Positions 50,101 to 63,957 of a stretch of DNA of 64,000 nucleotides are shown here, piece by piece. A program made the position numbers and the translations under genes. The DNA is from Cherax quadricarinatus. Lineage: Eukaryota; Arthropoda; Malacostraca; Decapoda; Parastacidae. Numbering within the stretch: the stretch's first letter is position 1; the number at the start of each line of letters is the position of its first letter. Where the stretch lies: the NCBI RefSeq assembly GCF_038502225.1, contig NC_091301.1, positions 22,657,008 to 22,721,007 on the forward strand. Reading direction: 5' to 3'. The notes below the pieces were generated by a model that saw only the letters and a list, made by a program, of their open reading frames with translations, searched no databases and had not been told where the DNA came from.

Positions 50101-53100
50101 GCCAGCATTACCAACTTGCTGTCATCATTACCAACGTGCAGTCATCATTACCAACTTGATACAATCATTACCAACTTGCTATCATCATTACCAAGTTCCT
50201 GCCATCATTACCAACTTGCTGCCAGTATTACTAATGTGCAGTCATCATTACCAACTTTCTGCCATCATTACCAACTTGCTGCCATCATTACCAACTTTCA
50301 ATCATCATTACCAACTTGCATTCATCATTACCAACTTGCAGTCATCATTACCAACTTGCTTCAGTCATTACCAACTTGCAGTCATCATTACCAACTTGCG
50401 GCCATCATTACCAACTTGCTGCCATCATTACCAACTTGCAGTCATCATTACCAACTTCCTGCCATCATTACCAACTTGCTGTCATCATTACCAACTTGCT
50501 GCCATCATTAGCAACTTGATGCCATCATTACCAACTTGCAGTCATCATTACCAACTTCCTGCCATCATTACCAACTTGCTGTCATCATTACCAACTTGCT
50601 GCCATCATTAGCAACTTACTGCCATCATTACCAACTTGCAGTCATCATTACCAACTTGCATTCATCATTACCAACTTGCAGTCATCATTACCAACTTGCT
50701 GCAATCATTACCAACTTACAGTCATCATTACCAACTTGCTATCATCATTACCAACTTCCTGCCAGCATTACCAACTTGCTGTCATCATTACCAACTTGCT
50801 GCCATCTTTACCAACTTGCAGTCTTCATTACCAACTTGCTGCCATCATTACCAACTTGCAGTCATCATTACCAACTTGCTGTCATCATTACCAACTTGCT
50901 GCCAGCATTACCAACTTGCTGTCATCATTACCAACTTGCTGCCATCATTACTAACTTGCAGTCATGTCACCATTACCAACTTGCCGACATCACTACCAAC
51001 TTGCTGCCAGCATTACCAACTTGCTGTCATCATTACCAACGTGCAGTCATCATTACCAACTTGATACAATCATTACCAACTTGCTATCATCATTACCAAG
51101 TTACTGCCATCATTACCAACTTGCTGCCAGTATTACTAATGTGCAGTCATCATTACCAACTTTCTGCCATCATTACCAACTTGCTGCCATCATTACCAAC
51201 TTTCAATCATCATTACCAACTTGCATTCATCATTACCAACTTGCAGTCATCATTACCAACTTGCTGCAATCATTACCAACTTGCAGTCATCATTACCAAC
51301 TTGCTGCCATCATTACCAACTTGCAGTCATCATTACCAACTTGCTGCCATCATTACCAACTTGCTGTCATCATTACCAACTTGCTGCATCATTACCAACT
51401 TGCAGTCATCATTACCAACTTGCTGCCATCATTACCAACTTGCTGTCATCATTACCAACTTGCTGCATCATGACCAACTTGCAGACGTCATTACCAACTT
51501 GCTGCCAGCATTACCAACTTGCAGTCATCATTACCAACTTGCAGTCATCATTACCAACTTGCAGTCATCATTACCAACTTGCTGCCATCATTACCAACTT
51601 GCTGCCAGCATTACTAACGTGCAGTCATCATTACCAACTTGCTGCCATCATTAGCAACTTGCTGCCATCATTACCAACTTGCAGTCATCATTACCAACTT
51701 GCAGTCATCATTACCAACTTGCTGTCATCATTACCAACTTCCTGCCAGCATTCCCAACTTGCCGTCATCATTACCAACTTGCTGCCATCATTACCAACTT
51801 GCAGTCATCATTACCAATTTCCTGCCATCATTACCAACTTGCTGTCATCATTACCAACTTGCTGCCATCATTAGCAACTTGCTGCCATCATTACCAACTT
51901 GCAGTCATCATTACCAACTTTCATTCATCATTACCAAATTGCAGTCATCATTACCAACTTGCTGCAATCATTACCAACTTGCAGTCATCATTACCAACTT
52001 AATGTCATCATTACCAACTTCCTGCCAGCATTACCAACTTGATGTCATCATTACCAACTTGCTGCCATCATTAATAACTTGCAGTCATGTCACCATTACC
52101 AACTTGCTGACATCACTACCAACTTGCTGCCAGCATTACCAACTTGCTGTCATCATTACCAACGTGCAGTCATCATTACCAACTTGATACAATCATTACC
52201 AACTTGCTATCATCATTACCAAGTTCCTGCCATCATTACCAACTTGCTGCCAGTATTACTAATGTGCAGTCATCATTACCAACTTGCTGCCATCATTACC
52301 AACTTCCTGCCATCATTACCAACTTTCAATCATCATTACCAACTTGCATTCATCATTACCAACTTGCAGTCATCATTACCAACTTGCTGCAATCATTACC
52401 AACTTGCAGTCATCATTACCAACTTGCTGCCATCATTACCAACTTGCAGTCATCATTACCAACTTGCTGCCATCATTACCAACTTGCTGTCATCATTACC
52501 AACTTGCTGCATCATGACCAACTTGCAGTCATCATTACCAACTTGCTGTCATCATTACCAACTTGCTGCCAGCATTACCAACTTGCTGTCATCATTACGA
52601 ACTTGCTGCCATCATTACCAACTTGCAGTCATGTCATCATTACCAACTTGCTGACATCACTACCAACTTGCTGCCAGCATTACCAACTTGCTGTCATCAT
52701 TACCAACTTGCAGTCATCATTACCAACTTGCTGCCATCATTACCAACTTGCAGTCATGTCATCATTACCAACTTGATGTCATCATTACCAACTTCCTGCC
52801 AGCATTACCAACTTGCCGTCATCATTACCAACTTGCTGCAATCAATACCAACTTGCTGTCGTCATTACCAACTAGCTGCCCTCATTACCAACTTGCTGTC
52901 TTCATTACCAACTTGCTGTCATCGTTACCAACTTCCTGCCAGCATTACCAACTTGCTGTCATAATTACCAACTTCCTACCAGCATTACCAACTTGCTATC
53001 ATTACTAACTTGCTGATATCATTACCAACTTGCTGTCATCATTACCAACTTGCTGACATCATTACCAACTTGCTGTCATTATTACCAACTTGCTGCCAGC

Positions 53101-56100
53101 ATTACCAACTTGCAGTCATCATTACCAACTTCCTGCCATCATTACCAACTTGCAGTCATCATTACCAACTTGCTACCATCATTACCAACTTGCAGTCATC
53201 ATTACCAACTTGCTGCCATCATTACCAACTTGCTGCCAGCATTACCATATTGCAGTCATCATTACCAACTTGCTGCCATCATTACCAAATTGCAGTCATC
53301 ATTACCAACTTGCTGCCATCATTACCAACTTGCTGCCAGCATTACCAACTTGCAGTCATCATTACCAACTTGCTGCCATCATTACCAACTTGCAGTTATC
53401 ATTACCAACTTCCTGCCATCATTACCAACTTGCAGTCATCATTACCAACTTGCTACCATCATTACCAACTTGCAGTCATCATTACCAACTTGCTGCCATC
53501 ATTACCAACTTGCTGCCAGCATTACCAACTTGCAGTCAGCATTACCAACTTGCTGCCATCATTAACAAATTGCAGTCATCATTACCAACTTGCTGCCATC
53601 ATTACCAACTTGCTGCCAGCATTACCAACATACAGTCATCATTACCAACTTGCTGTCATCATTACCAACTTGCAGTCATCATTACCAACTTTGTCACCAT
53701 TACCATCTTGCTGCCATCATTACCAACTTGTTACCAGCATTACCAACATACAGTCATCATTACCAACTTACTGACATCATTACCAACTTGCTGTTATCAT
53801 TACCAACTTTGTCACCATTACCAACTTGCTGCCATCATTACCAACTTGCTGTCATCATTACCAACTTGCTATCATCGTTACCAACTTGCTGCCATCATTT
53901 CCAACTTGTTATCACCATTACCAACTTGCAGTCATCATTGCCAAATTGCTGCCATCATTACCAACTTGATGCCAGCATTACCAACTTGCTGTCATCATTA
54001 CTAACTTGCTGTCATCATTACCATCTTTCTGTCATCATTATCAACTTGCTTTCATCATTATCAACTTGCTTTTATCATTACCAACTTGCTGTCATCATTA
54101 CCAACTTCCTATTATCATTACCAACTTGCTGTCATCATTATTAACTTGCTGTCATCATTAACAACTTGCTGTCATCATTATTAACTTGCTGTCATCATTA
54201 CCAACTTGCTGCCAGCATTACCAACTTGCAGTCATCATTACCTACTTGCTGCCATCATTACCAAATTGCAGTCATCATTACCAACTTCCAGTCATCATTA
54301 CCAACTTGCAGTCATCATTACCATCTTGCTGTTATCATTACCAACTTGCTGTCATCATTACCAACTTGCTGCCATCATTACCAACTTGCTGCCATCATTT
54401 CCAACTTGCTGTCATCATTACCATCTTGCTGTTATCATTACCAACTTGCTGTCATCATTACCAACTTGCTGTCATCATTACCTACTTGCTGTCATCATTA
54501 CCATCTTGCTGTTATCATTACCAACTTGCTGTCATCATTACCAACTTGCTGCCATCATTACCAACTTGCTGCCATCATTACCAACTTGCTGTCATCATTA
54601 CCAACTTGCTGTCATCATTACTAACTTGCTGCCATCATTACCAACTTGCTGCCATCATTACCAACTTGCTGTCATCATTACCAACTTGCTGTCATCATTA
54701 CCAACTTGCTGCCATCATTACCAACTTGCTGTCATCATTACCAACTTGCTGTCATCATTACCAACTTGCTGCCATCATTACCAACTTGCTGCCATCATTA
54801 CCAACTTGCTGTCATCATTACCAACTTGCTGTCATCATTACCAACTTGCTGTCATCATTACCAACTTGCTGCCATCATTACCAACTTGCTGCCATCATTA
54901 CCAACTTGCTGTGATCATTACCAACTTGCTGTCATCATTACCAACTTGCTGCCATCATTACCAACTTGCTGCCATCATTACCAACTTGCTGTCATCATTA
55001 CCAACTTGCTGCCATCATTACCAACTTGCTGTCATCATTACCAACTTGCTGCCATCATTACCAACTTGCTGCCATCATTACCAACTTGCTGCCATCATTA
55101 CCAACTTGCTGTCATCATTACCAACTTGCTGTCATCATTACCAACTTGCTGCCATCATTACCAACTTGCTGTCATCATTACCAACTTGCTGTCATCATTA
55201 CCAACTTGCTGTCATCATTACCAACTTGCTGTCATCATTACCAACTTGCTGCCATCATTACCAACTTGCTGCCATCATTACCAACTTGCTGCCATCATTA
55301 CCAACTTGCTGTGATCATTACCAACTTGCTGTCATCATTACCAACTTGCTGCCATCATTACCAACTTGCTGCCATCATTACCAACTTGCTGTTATCATTA
55401 CCAACTTTGTCACCATTACCAACTTGCTGCCATCATTACCAACTTGCTGTCATCATTACCAACTTGCTATCATCGTTACCAACTTGCTGCCATCATTTCC
55501 AACTTGTTATCACCATTACCAACTTGCAGTCATCATTGCCAAATTGCTGCCATCATTACCAACTTGATGCCAGCATTACCAACTTGCTGTCATCATTACT
55601 AACTTGCTGTCATCATTACCATCTTTCTGTCATCATTATCAACTTGCTTTCATCATTATCAACTTGCTTTTATCATTACCAACTTGCTGTCATCATTACC
55701 AACTTCCTATTATCATTACCAACTTGCTGTCATCATTATTAACTTGCTGTCATCATTAACAACTTGCTGTCATCATTATTAACTTGCTGTCATCATTACC
55801 AACTTGCTGCCAGCATTACCAACTTGCAGTCATCATTACCTACTTGCTGCCATCATTACCAAATTGCAGTCATCATTACCAACTTCCAGTCATCATTACC
55901 AACTTGCAGTCATCATTACCATCTTGCTGTTATCATTACCAACTTGCTGTCATCATTACCAACTTGCTGCCATCATTACCAACTTGCTGCCATCATTTCC
56001 AACTTGCTGTCATCATTACCATCTTGCTGTTATCATTACCAACTTGCTGTCATCATTACCAACTTGATGTCATCATTACCTACTTGCTGTCATCATTACC

Positions 56101-57285
56101 ATCTTGCTGTTATCATTACCAACTTGCTGTCATCATTACCAACTTGCTGCCATCATTACCAACTTGCTGCCATCATTACCAACTTGCTGTCATCATTACC
56201 AACTTGCTGTCATCATTACTAACTTGCTGCCATCATTACCAACTTGCTGCCATCATTACCAACTTGCTGTCATCATTACCAACTTGCTGTCATCATTACC
56301 AACTTGCTGCCATCATTACCAACTTGCTGTCATCATTACCAACTTGCTGTCATCATTACCAACTTGCTGCCATCATTACCAACTTGCTGCCATCATTACC
56401 AACTTGCTGTCATCATTACCAACTTGCTGTCATCATTACCAACTTGCTGTCATCATTACCAACTTGCTGCCATCATTACCAACTTGCTGCCATCATTACC
56501 AACTTGCTGTGATCATTACCAACTTGCTGTCATCATTACCAACTTGCTGCCATCATTACCAACTTGCTGCCATCATTACCAACTTGCTGTCATCATTACC
56601 AACTTGCTGCCATCATTACCAACTTGCTGTCATCATTACCAACTTGCTGCCATCATTACCAACTTGCTGCCATCATTACCAACTTGCTGCCATCATTACC
56701 AACTTGCTGTCATCATTACCAACTTGCTGTCATCATTACCAACTTGCTGCCATCATTACCAACTTGCTGTCATCATTACCAACTTGCTGTCATCATTACC
56801 AACTTGCTGTCATCATTACCAACTTGCTGTCATCATTACCAACTTGCTGCCATCATTACCAACTTGCTGCCATCATTACCAACTTGCTGCCATCATTACC
56901 AACTTGCTGTGATCATTACCAACTTGCTGTCATCATTACCAACTTGCTGCCATCATTACCAACTTGCTGCCATCATTACCAACTTGCTGTCATCATTACC
57001 AACTTGCTGTCATCATTACCAACTTGCTGCCATCATTACCAACTTGCTGCCATCATTACCAACTTGCTGCCATCATTACCAACTTGCTGTGATCATTACC
57101 AACTTGCTGTCATCATTACCAACTTGCTGCCATCATTACCAACTTGCTGCCATCATTACCAACTTGCTGTCATCATTACCAACTTGCTGCCATCATTACC
57201 AACTTGCTCTCATCATTACCAACTTGCTGCCATCATTACCAACTTGCTGCCATCATTACCAACTTGCTGCCATCATCATCTCCCC
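47165..57285. repeat. 20-bp satellite, about 10.1 kb
   Basis: About 505 tandem units of TTGCTGTCATCATTACCAAC with frequent variants (TTGCAGTC, TTGCTGCCATC, TTCCTGCC, GTGCAGTC, TTGATACAATC). Left of about 53.7 kb the units are heterogeneous and fall into repeated blocks; right of 54.5 kb they are almost uniform. The unit has no stop codon in any plus-strand phase, giving open frames of up to 453 codons with a 20-residue repeat, which I do not consider genes. Confidence 0.97.
53788..56984. repeat. 1598-bp tandem duplication inside the 20-bp satellite
   Basis: A distinctive series beginning TTGCTGTTATCATTACCAAC then TTTGTCACC occurs at 53788 and at 55386. All unusual units between, for example the CCATCTTTC unit near 54020/55618 and the GTGATCATT units near 54910/56508, recur at the same 1598-bp offset. 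I noticed only one difference, TTGCTG to TTGATG near 56067. Confidence 0.85.
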
Positions 57286-57470
57286 CCGCTCTAGTGACCA
57301 GTTTGTTCTGGTATTGCAGGAATTATCACAAAGTAAACAAAAAATATAAAAATCGCAGTTCCTCCCGAGTCACAGGCAAAAATTCGCCACACAAAAATCT
57401 TTACGATACTTGTTGGGTTGAACGATATTGAAGTTTGAACTCACCCGAAAAAAAATCATTCTTTATGCTG

Positions 57471-57525
57471 ACGTTTCTGTCCATCCTGGACCGTTGTCAG
57501 GTTACAGCGGAGACCGAAACATCGT
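57471..57525 (-). ncRNA. GAAACGTC module, hammerhead-like
   Basis: Minus strand: CTGACAA, then a hairpin CGGTCC-AGGAT-GGAC, then AGAAACGTC. CTGACAA keeps all but one conserved base of CUGANGA (G8 is A). A second copy of the GACCGAAAC phrase lies on the plus strand at 57513-57520, so the locus is partly palindromic. Confidence 0.3.
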
Positions 57526-57564
57526 AGTAAAGGTTCCTCACTGAAGTGTGGGGTTGTAGAGTGA

Positions 57565-59987
57565 ATTGTTCCAGCCACTTTAATGCGACTTTATCCTCCC
57601 TGATGTTTATTGTTCCAGCAACGGTAATGCGACTTTATCCTCCCTGATGTTTATTGTTCCAGCCACGGTAATGCGACTTTATCCTCCCTGATGTTTATTG
57701 TTCCAGCCACTGTAATGCAACTTTATCCTCCCTGATGTCTATTGTTCCAGCCACGGTAAAGCGACTTTATCCTCCCTGATGTCTATTGTTCCAGCCACTG
57801 TAATGCGACTTTATCCTCCCTGATGTCTATTGTTCCAGCCACTGTAATGCGACTTTATCCTCCCTGATGTCTATTGTTCCAGCCACGGTAAAGCGACTTT
57901 ATCCTCCCTGATGTTTATTGTTCCAGCCACGGTAATGCGACTTTATCCTCCCTGATGTTTATTGTTCCAGCCACGGTAAAGCGACTTTATCCTCCCTGAT
58001 GTTTATTGTTCCAGCCACGGTAAAGCGACTTTATCCTCCCTGATGTCTATTGTTCCAGCCACGGTAATGCAACTTTATCCTCCCTGATGTCTATTGTTCC
58101 AGCCACGGTAAAGCGACTTTATCCTCCCTGATGTCTATTGTTCCAGCCACGGTAAAGCGACTTTATCCTCCCTGATGTTTATTGTTCCAGCCACGGTAAA
58201 GCGACTTTATCCTCCCTGATGTCTATTGTTCCAGCCACTGTAATGCAACTTTATCCTCCCTGATGTCTATTGTTCCAGCCACGGTAAAGCGACTTTATCC
58301 TCCCTGATGTCTATTGTTCCAGCCACGGTAAAGCGACTTTATCCTCCCTGATGTCTATTGTTCCAGCCACGGTAATGCGACTTTATCCTCCCTGATGTCT
58401 ATTGTTCCAGCCACTTTAATGCGACTTTATCCTCCCTGATGTTTATTGTTCCAGCAACGGTAATGCGACTTTATCCTCCCTGATGTTTATTGTTCCAGCC
58501 ACGGTAATGCGACTTTATCCTCCCTGATGTTTATTGTTCCAGCCACTGTAATGCAACTTTATCCTCCCTGATGTCTATTGTTCCAGCCACGGTAAAGCGA
58601 CTTTATCCTCCCTGATGTCTATTGTTCCAGCCACTGTAATGCGACTTTATCCTCCCTGATGTCTATTGTTCCAGCCACTGTAATGCGACTTTATCCTCCC
58701 TGATGTCTATTGTTCCAGCCACGGTAAAGCGACTTTATCCTCCCTGATGTTTATTGTTCCAGCCACGGTAATGCGACTTTATCCTCCCTGATGTTTATTG
58801 TTCCAGCCACGGTAAAGCGACTTTATCCTCCCTGATGTTTATTGTTCCAGCCACGGTAAAGCGACTTTATCCTCCCTGATGTCTATTGTTCCAGCCACGG
58901 TAATGCAACTTTATCCTCCCTGATGTCTATTGTTCCAGCCACGGTAAAGCGACTTTATCCTCCCTGATGTCTATTGTTCCAGCCACGGTAAAGCGACTTT
59001 ATCCTCCCTGATGTTTATTGTTCCAGCCACGGTAAAGCGACTTTATCCTCCCTGATGTCTATTGTTCCAGCCACGGTAAAGCGACTTTATCCTCCCTGAT
59101 GTCTATTGTTCCAGCTACTGTAATGCGACTTTATCCTCCCTGATGTCTATTGTTCCAGCCACGGTAAAGCGACTTTATCCTCCCTGATGTCTATTGTTCC
59201 AGCCACGGTAAAGCGACTTTATCCTCCCTGATGTCTATTGTTCCAGCTACTGTAATGCGACTTTATCCTCCCTGATGTCTATTGTTCCAGCTACTGTAAT
59301 GCGACTTTATCCTCCCTGATGTCTATTGTTCCAGCCACGGTAAAGCGACTTTATCCTCCCTGATGTCTATTGTTCCAGCCACGGTAAAGCGACTTTATCC
59401 TCCCTGATGTCTATTGTTCCAGCTACTGTAATGCGACTTTATCCTCCCTGATGTCTATTGTTCCAGCCACGGTAAAGCGACTTTATCCTCCCTGATGTCT
59501 ATTGTTCCAGCCACGGTAAAGCGACTTTATCCTCCCTGATGTCTATTGTTCCAGCTACTGTAATGCGACTTTATCCTCCCTGATGTCTATTGTTCCAGCC
59601 ACGGTAAAGCGACTTTATCCTCCCTGATGTCTATTGTTCCAGCCACTGTAATGCGACTTTATCCTCCCTGATGTCTATTGTTCCAGCCACTGTAATGCGA
59701 CTTTATCCTCCCTGATGTCTATTGTTCCAGCCACTGTAATGCGACTTTATCCTCCCTGATGTCTATTGTTCCAGCTACTGTAATGCGACTTTATCCTCCC
59801 TGATGTCTATTGTTCCAGCCACGGTAAAGCGACTTTATCCTCCCTGATGTCTATTGTTCCAGCCACTGTAATGCGACTTTATCCTCCCTGATGTCTATTG
59901 TTCCAGCCACTGTAATGCGACTTTATCCTCCCTGATGTCTATTGTTCCAGCCACTGTAATGCGACTTTATCCTCCCTGATGTTTGAA
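57565..59987. repeat. 44-bp satellite
   Basis: About 55 units. Segments CGACTTTATCCTCCCTGATG and ATTGTTCCAGCCAC are invariant; the variable sites are GGTAATG/GGTAAAG/TGTAATG and TTT/TCT. Units from 57605 repeat in the same order from 58441 (836 bp, 19 units). Near 59110-59590 a three-unit (132-bp) period appears. Confidence 0.97.
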
Positions 59988-60288
59988 CGTTTGTAAGAGA
60001 AATAACACACCAGCTCCAGTTGCTTGTATCAAGATCCCTTCACTGAAGAACCAGTCAGTCAAGCCTCTCTGGAAAGGTAAGTTTTGCCGTGCTGTAATTT
60101 GTTGATGGGAGACTAAACTGTTTGATAGTATATTTTTGTTCTCCAAGTGTTTTATCCACTTTTCTCTAATGGCATTTTTTTTTTCAAAAGAATTTTTTGC
60201 AACAACTTTTGTCAGTGAGGCAGAAATTCAGTTTAAAAGGACGTCTCTATCAAGATTTTTAAATATCGACACAATAGTTGCTGTTTTT
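59988..60288. other. spacer, no gene seen
   Basis: Unique-looking sequence with no recognised feature. Confidence 0.5.

Positions 60289-60342
<54 letters not shown>
60289..60342. repeat. (GT)n microsatellite
   Basis: Pure GT run abutting a LINE 3' tail on its right. Confidence 0.95.
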
Positions 60343-60345
<3 letters not shown>

Positions 60346-60388
60346 CACGTAACTGTGGTTGCAGGGGTCGATTTATAGCTCTTGGCGT
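60343..60388 (-). mobile_element. very short CR1-like LINE tail
   Basis: ACTCACGTAACTGTGGTTGC through TAGCTCTTGGC is the terminal 45 bp of the CR1-like family in minus orientation. GT runs lie on both sides (60289-60342 and 60389-60402). Confidence 0.7.
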
Positions 60389-60929
60389 TGTGTGTGTGTG
60401 AGCGTGCATGCCAGTGTACGTATGTGCTCACCAGTTTATAATTCTTAGGGGTAGCGTTATAGCTCCTGGTCCCGCCTCTTAAGTTTCTTCGATCGCCATT
60501 ACTGATTGCTGCACTCGGAGAAAAAAAAATCATATTTACTTTTGAAACTATGTACAGAGTCCGCCGCCACTTCCACTTCCGGTTCGTTCCATTGTCCTGC
60601 TAACCTGAGACTGAAAAAACATTTCCTAACATCCCTTCGACTCATTTATTGTATTTTCCCCATAGTACCTGGTATCTAGTGCCTGGTACCTAGTGCCTGG
60701 CACTTAATATCTGATACTTGGTCCTTGCATTGTAAAAAGTTTGTTCTTAACTGCCTCGTGCATTCTTCTGAGCATTTTGCATCATGTTTCCCAATGTCCT
60801 TGTCTCTCCCAGGGTAGTCAGGTTCAGTTCCTTTAGTTTCTTAGCTCTGGGACAAGTCTTTCTTGCAGACCTTTGTACCATTTCAAGCCTTTGGACCTGC
60901 TCATTTAGATGGGAGGCTCCAGGCTGGTA

Positions 60930-60930
60930 C

Positions 60931-61013
<83 letters not shown>

Positions 61014-61138
61014 TATTATTATTATTATAATAATAACAATAATGTCTTTGTGAATCGCTAAACTCGTATGGATAAGTCAGCACAGGGAGGGCTGGAGGTT
61101 CGATCCTCCATTTACTAAAGGGATAAGGGGAAAAGTGC
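60930..61138 (+). mobile_element. (TAA)n plus tRNA-like SINE inserted in the LINE
   Basis: A TAA run (60933-61040, partly inverted to TTA near 61012-61027) is followed by GAATCGCTAAACTCG and GGAGGTTCGATCCTCC, which is a T-arm/B-box structure with a perfect 5-bp stem. LINE sequence stops at GGCTGGTAC before it and resumes at CATATTCTAAGATGGG after it. Confidence 0.55.
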
Positions 61139-61500
61139 ATATTCTAAGATGGGTCTGACTTAAGATGTGCACACAGTCTTAAAAGATTCTTTATAGAGAT
61201 TCTTGATGGCTATTCTGAGATTTTCTAGCTTTGCATAGGCAGCCAAATTCATGCAAATTGTGTGCTCTTTCAGCGATATATTCTTCATGATATTGACTTC
61301 CAGATCCTTTTCTTTCATTTATAATTGTAGTTTCTCACCTCTCAGTCTGCATTTCGTCTCCGGTCTTACCTTCCCTTTACTGAATTTCGTGACTTAGTAG
61401 TTATTTGGATTGAACTTCAGCAGCCACTTGCTCGATCACCCTTGTAACATGTCTAAATCTCTCTTGAACCCTACAGTGTCCTCTCCTGTTGTACTATTCT

Positions 61501-61743
<243 letters not shown>

Positions 61744-63877
61744 GCAAACAGTGACACATTAAGATTCGATTCCATTTGGCAGGTCTTTTACATATCTATA
61801 TCCTAACATTGATTCAACTTGACAAGCCCTTCCTTACTGTCACTGTTTGTTGTCTGTCTCTCAGGTACTCAGATCCTCTGTGTAACTCCCCTTTTTAATC
61901 CCTACTTGCTGCTCCAGCTTGTGGGTCAGTCTTTGACTGGATACTATGGCAAATGCTTTCTTGCAGTCCATGAAGATGCAGTGTGCTCATCCTTTTCATT
62001 CTTGCTTTATCTCGGTAACTCTCTATTAGACTCCAACAGGTTGATCAGATTGGATATTCCATCTCTGAATCATGTTGCTGTTGTTGATTTTAATTAATGA
62101 CACTCCTCTCTATGTGATTAAGTGTCCTCCTGATAGCTTTGTCCATTACTCTGGAAAAGGATATCCATCAGTGATACCGGCCTGTAATTCAACGTTTTGT
62201 CTATCTTTCCTCTTAAATATTGGAATTACATTTGTCAGCTTCCAGCTATTCTATAGTTGTTCCGTCTCTAGACAATTTCTGAAGATCCTCCCTATTTGCT
62301 CACACAGTGGTTCTGCTCCTTCCCTTAGTAACCATGGAGGTAAGTGGTCAGATTCCATTGTTTTTGTTATGTTTATTTTCTTTAGCTTCTTCGCCCCTTC
62401 TTTGGTTGTACGGTGTTATTTTCTAGTGGGATGATTTGCTGTTCCTCTATCACCAAGCATTATTTGTTGCTCCTCAAAAAACTAACACCACGAGCTTTCT
62501 GTTTAGCTCTTTGCATGCAGTATACCTCTTTGTCGTCTACTGTTGGTAGTTCATCCTTCTTCAGTCTTATCACTTGTCCTTCTTATGTAACAATGAAGCC
62601 GTTTTGTTTTTATTTCAGACGACTCTGCTGTGCTACTTTCAAATCGTCTCTTGGCTTCTCTTCTTACTCAAGAATATTCCTTTTAGCTTTGTCCTATTTT
62701 TCTTATCCTCTGTGCTTTATATTTATTTCAGATTCTTTTGGAATTTGTTCTGGCAGCTCTACGGGTCTTCTTAAACCACACATACTCTCTAGATTTTCCT
62801 TGTCTTCTCTTATTGTTTGGTATAAATATTTCCCCTAACCCTCTACACGGTATGTCTAGTATTTTCATCATCTGGTAAGTCATGCCTTCTAGTTCCTTTA
62901 ACAGGAAGCTTTTTTTCAGGAAATTCCTGTAACTTCATTGTGTCCTCTCATATAGTTTGGGTTTCTGTCCTTATTCATTTTTTCACTAATCCTACTGCCA
63001 CTAAATAGTGGTATTCCACAGCCAAGTTCACTCATATCTGTTTCGTTTAGCATAAATATTAAGCCTAATCTTGCCAGTTCATCCTTATCTCTCATTCGTG
63101 TAGCTTTCCCTCACATGTTGGTTCATAAAGCTTTCAATTGCTACCCCTATTAAATTCCTTTCTCTCTATTTTTCTGTCTTTTTACCCTCCCCCCGTCACG
63201 CGCAGATCCCATTTTTTTCAGTCAGTTTCTCCACGATTGAAATTCCCTGTTATAAGTTGCTTTGCTTTTGATGTACTTACTCTCTGAGCTCCTGCATCCA
63301 ATATTCCATTTATAATCCTTTTAGTGTTATACTCCGTGTTAGGCCTCCTGTAAAGGGTTGTATCTCGTCGGAGAACCTCTTAATAGTGCTCCCACTATGT
63401 ACTCTTTCAACACCCTAGAGTTTAATTTTGTGTTCTCAAAACCCCAATTGTTCCTTACTATGAATGTCGCTCTACTTACTCCCATGTTTTTCTTTCTTCC
63501 CTCACTATGTGATACTCATCTACTTTGGTTATTATCCCGACGAGTTTTGTCTTTATGAGGCCTATATTATATGGTTTATCCTTTAATATTCTGCCATTTA
63601 TCTCTCCACATGTTGGCCATATTATCTACATTTGTGTGGCACATTCTGATCTTTTGTGTACTTTACTATTTGACGGCTACTCTGTTCCTATCTTTCGATT
63701 TAGTTTTGGCAGTTGCTTGACTACTTACATCTATTCAGTGAGAGGACTTGAGCTAGAGTTCGTCACGGCCACGCTAGCTGGAGATTCGTCTGTAAAAACT
63801 TGCATTTGTGGTCACAGTGGTGCCTGTGCTACCCTTCCTATGGTGTAGAAATATACCTAGTTGGACGAATCTTATTG

Positions 63878-63957
63878 TGGCTAGCTGGTCCAGTGGCTAA
63901 CGCGACGGTCTGGAGTTTTGAGACTCTCTGACCGCGGGTTCAATCCCGGCCGGGGTA
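63878..63957 (+). mobile_element. tRNA-like sequence, probably a SINE head
   Basis: TGGTCCAGTGG fits a pol III A box and GGGTTCAATCCCGG a B box, with about 47 nt between. The T arm pairs at four of five positions. The region between them does not give a clean 5-bp anticodon stem with a 7-nt loop, so it is not called as a functional tRNA. It shares the TCTGGAGTTTTGAGACTC phrase with the foldback at 28254-28370. Confidence 0.5.

Noticed and set aside
47188..57431. Many overlapping open frames of up to 453 codons with a Cys/His/Tyr-rich 20-residue repeat
   Set aside because: The 20-bp satellite unit contains no stop codon in any plus-strand phase, so open frames are automatic. All three phases are open at once and none has a fixed start or a non-repeat domain.
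63878..63957. Functional tRNA gene
   Set aside because: A and B boxes are present, but the anticodon arm does not fold with a 7-nt loop, and the core phrase recurs in a SINE-like foldback at 28.3 kb.
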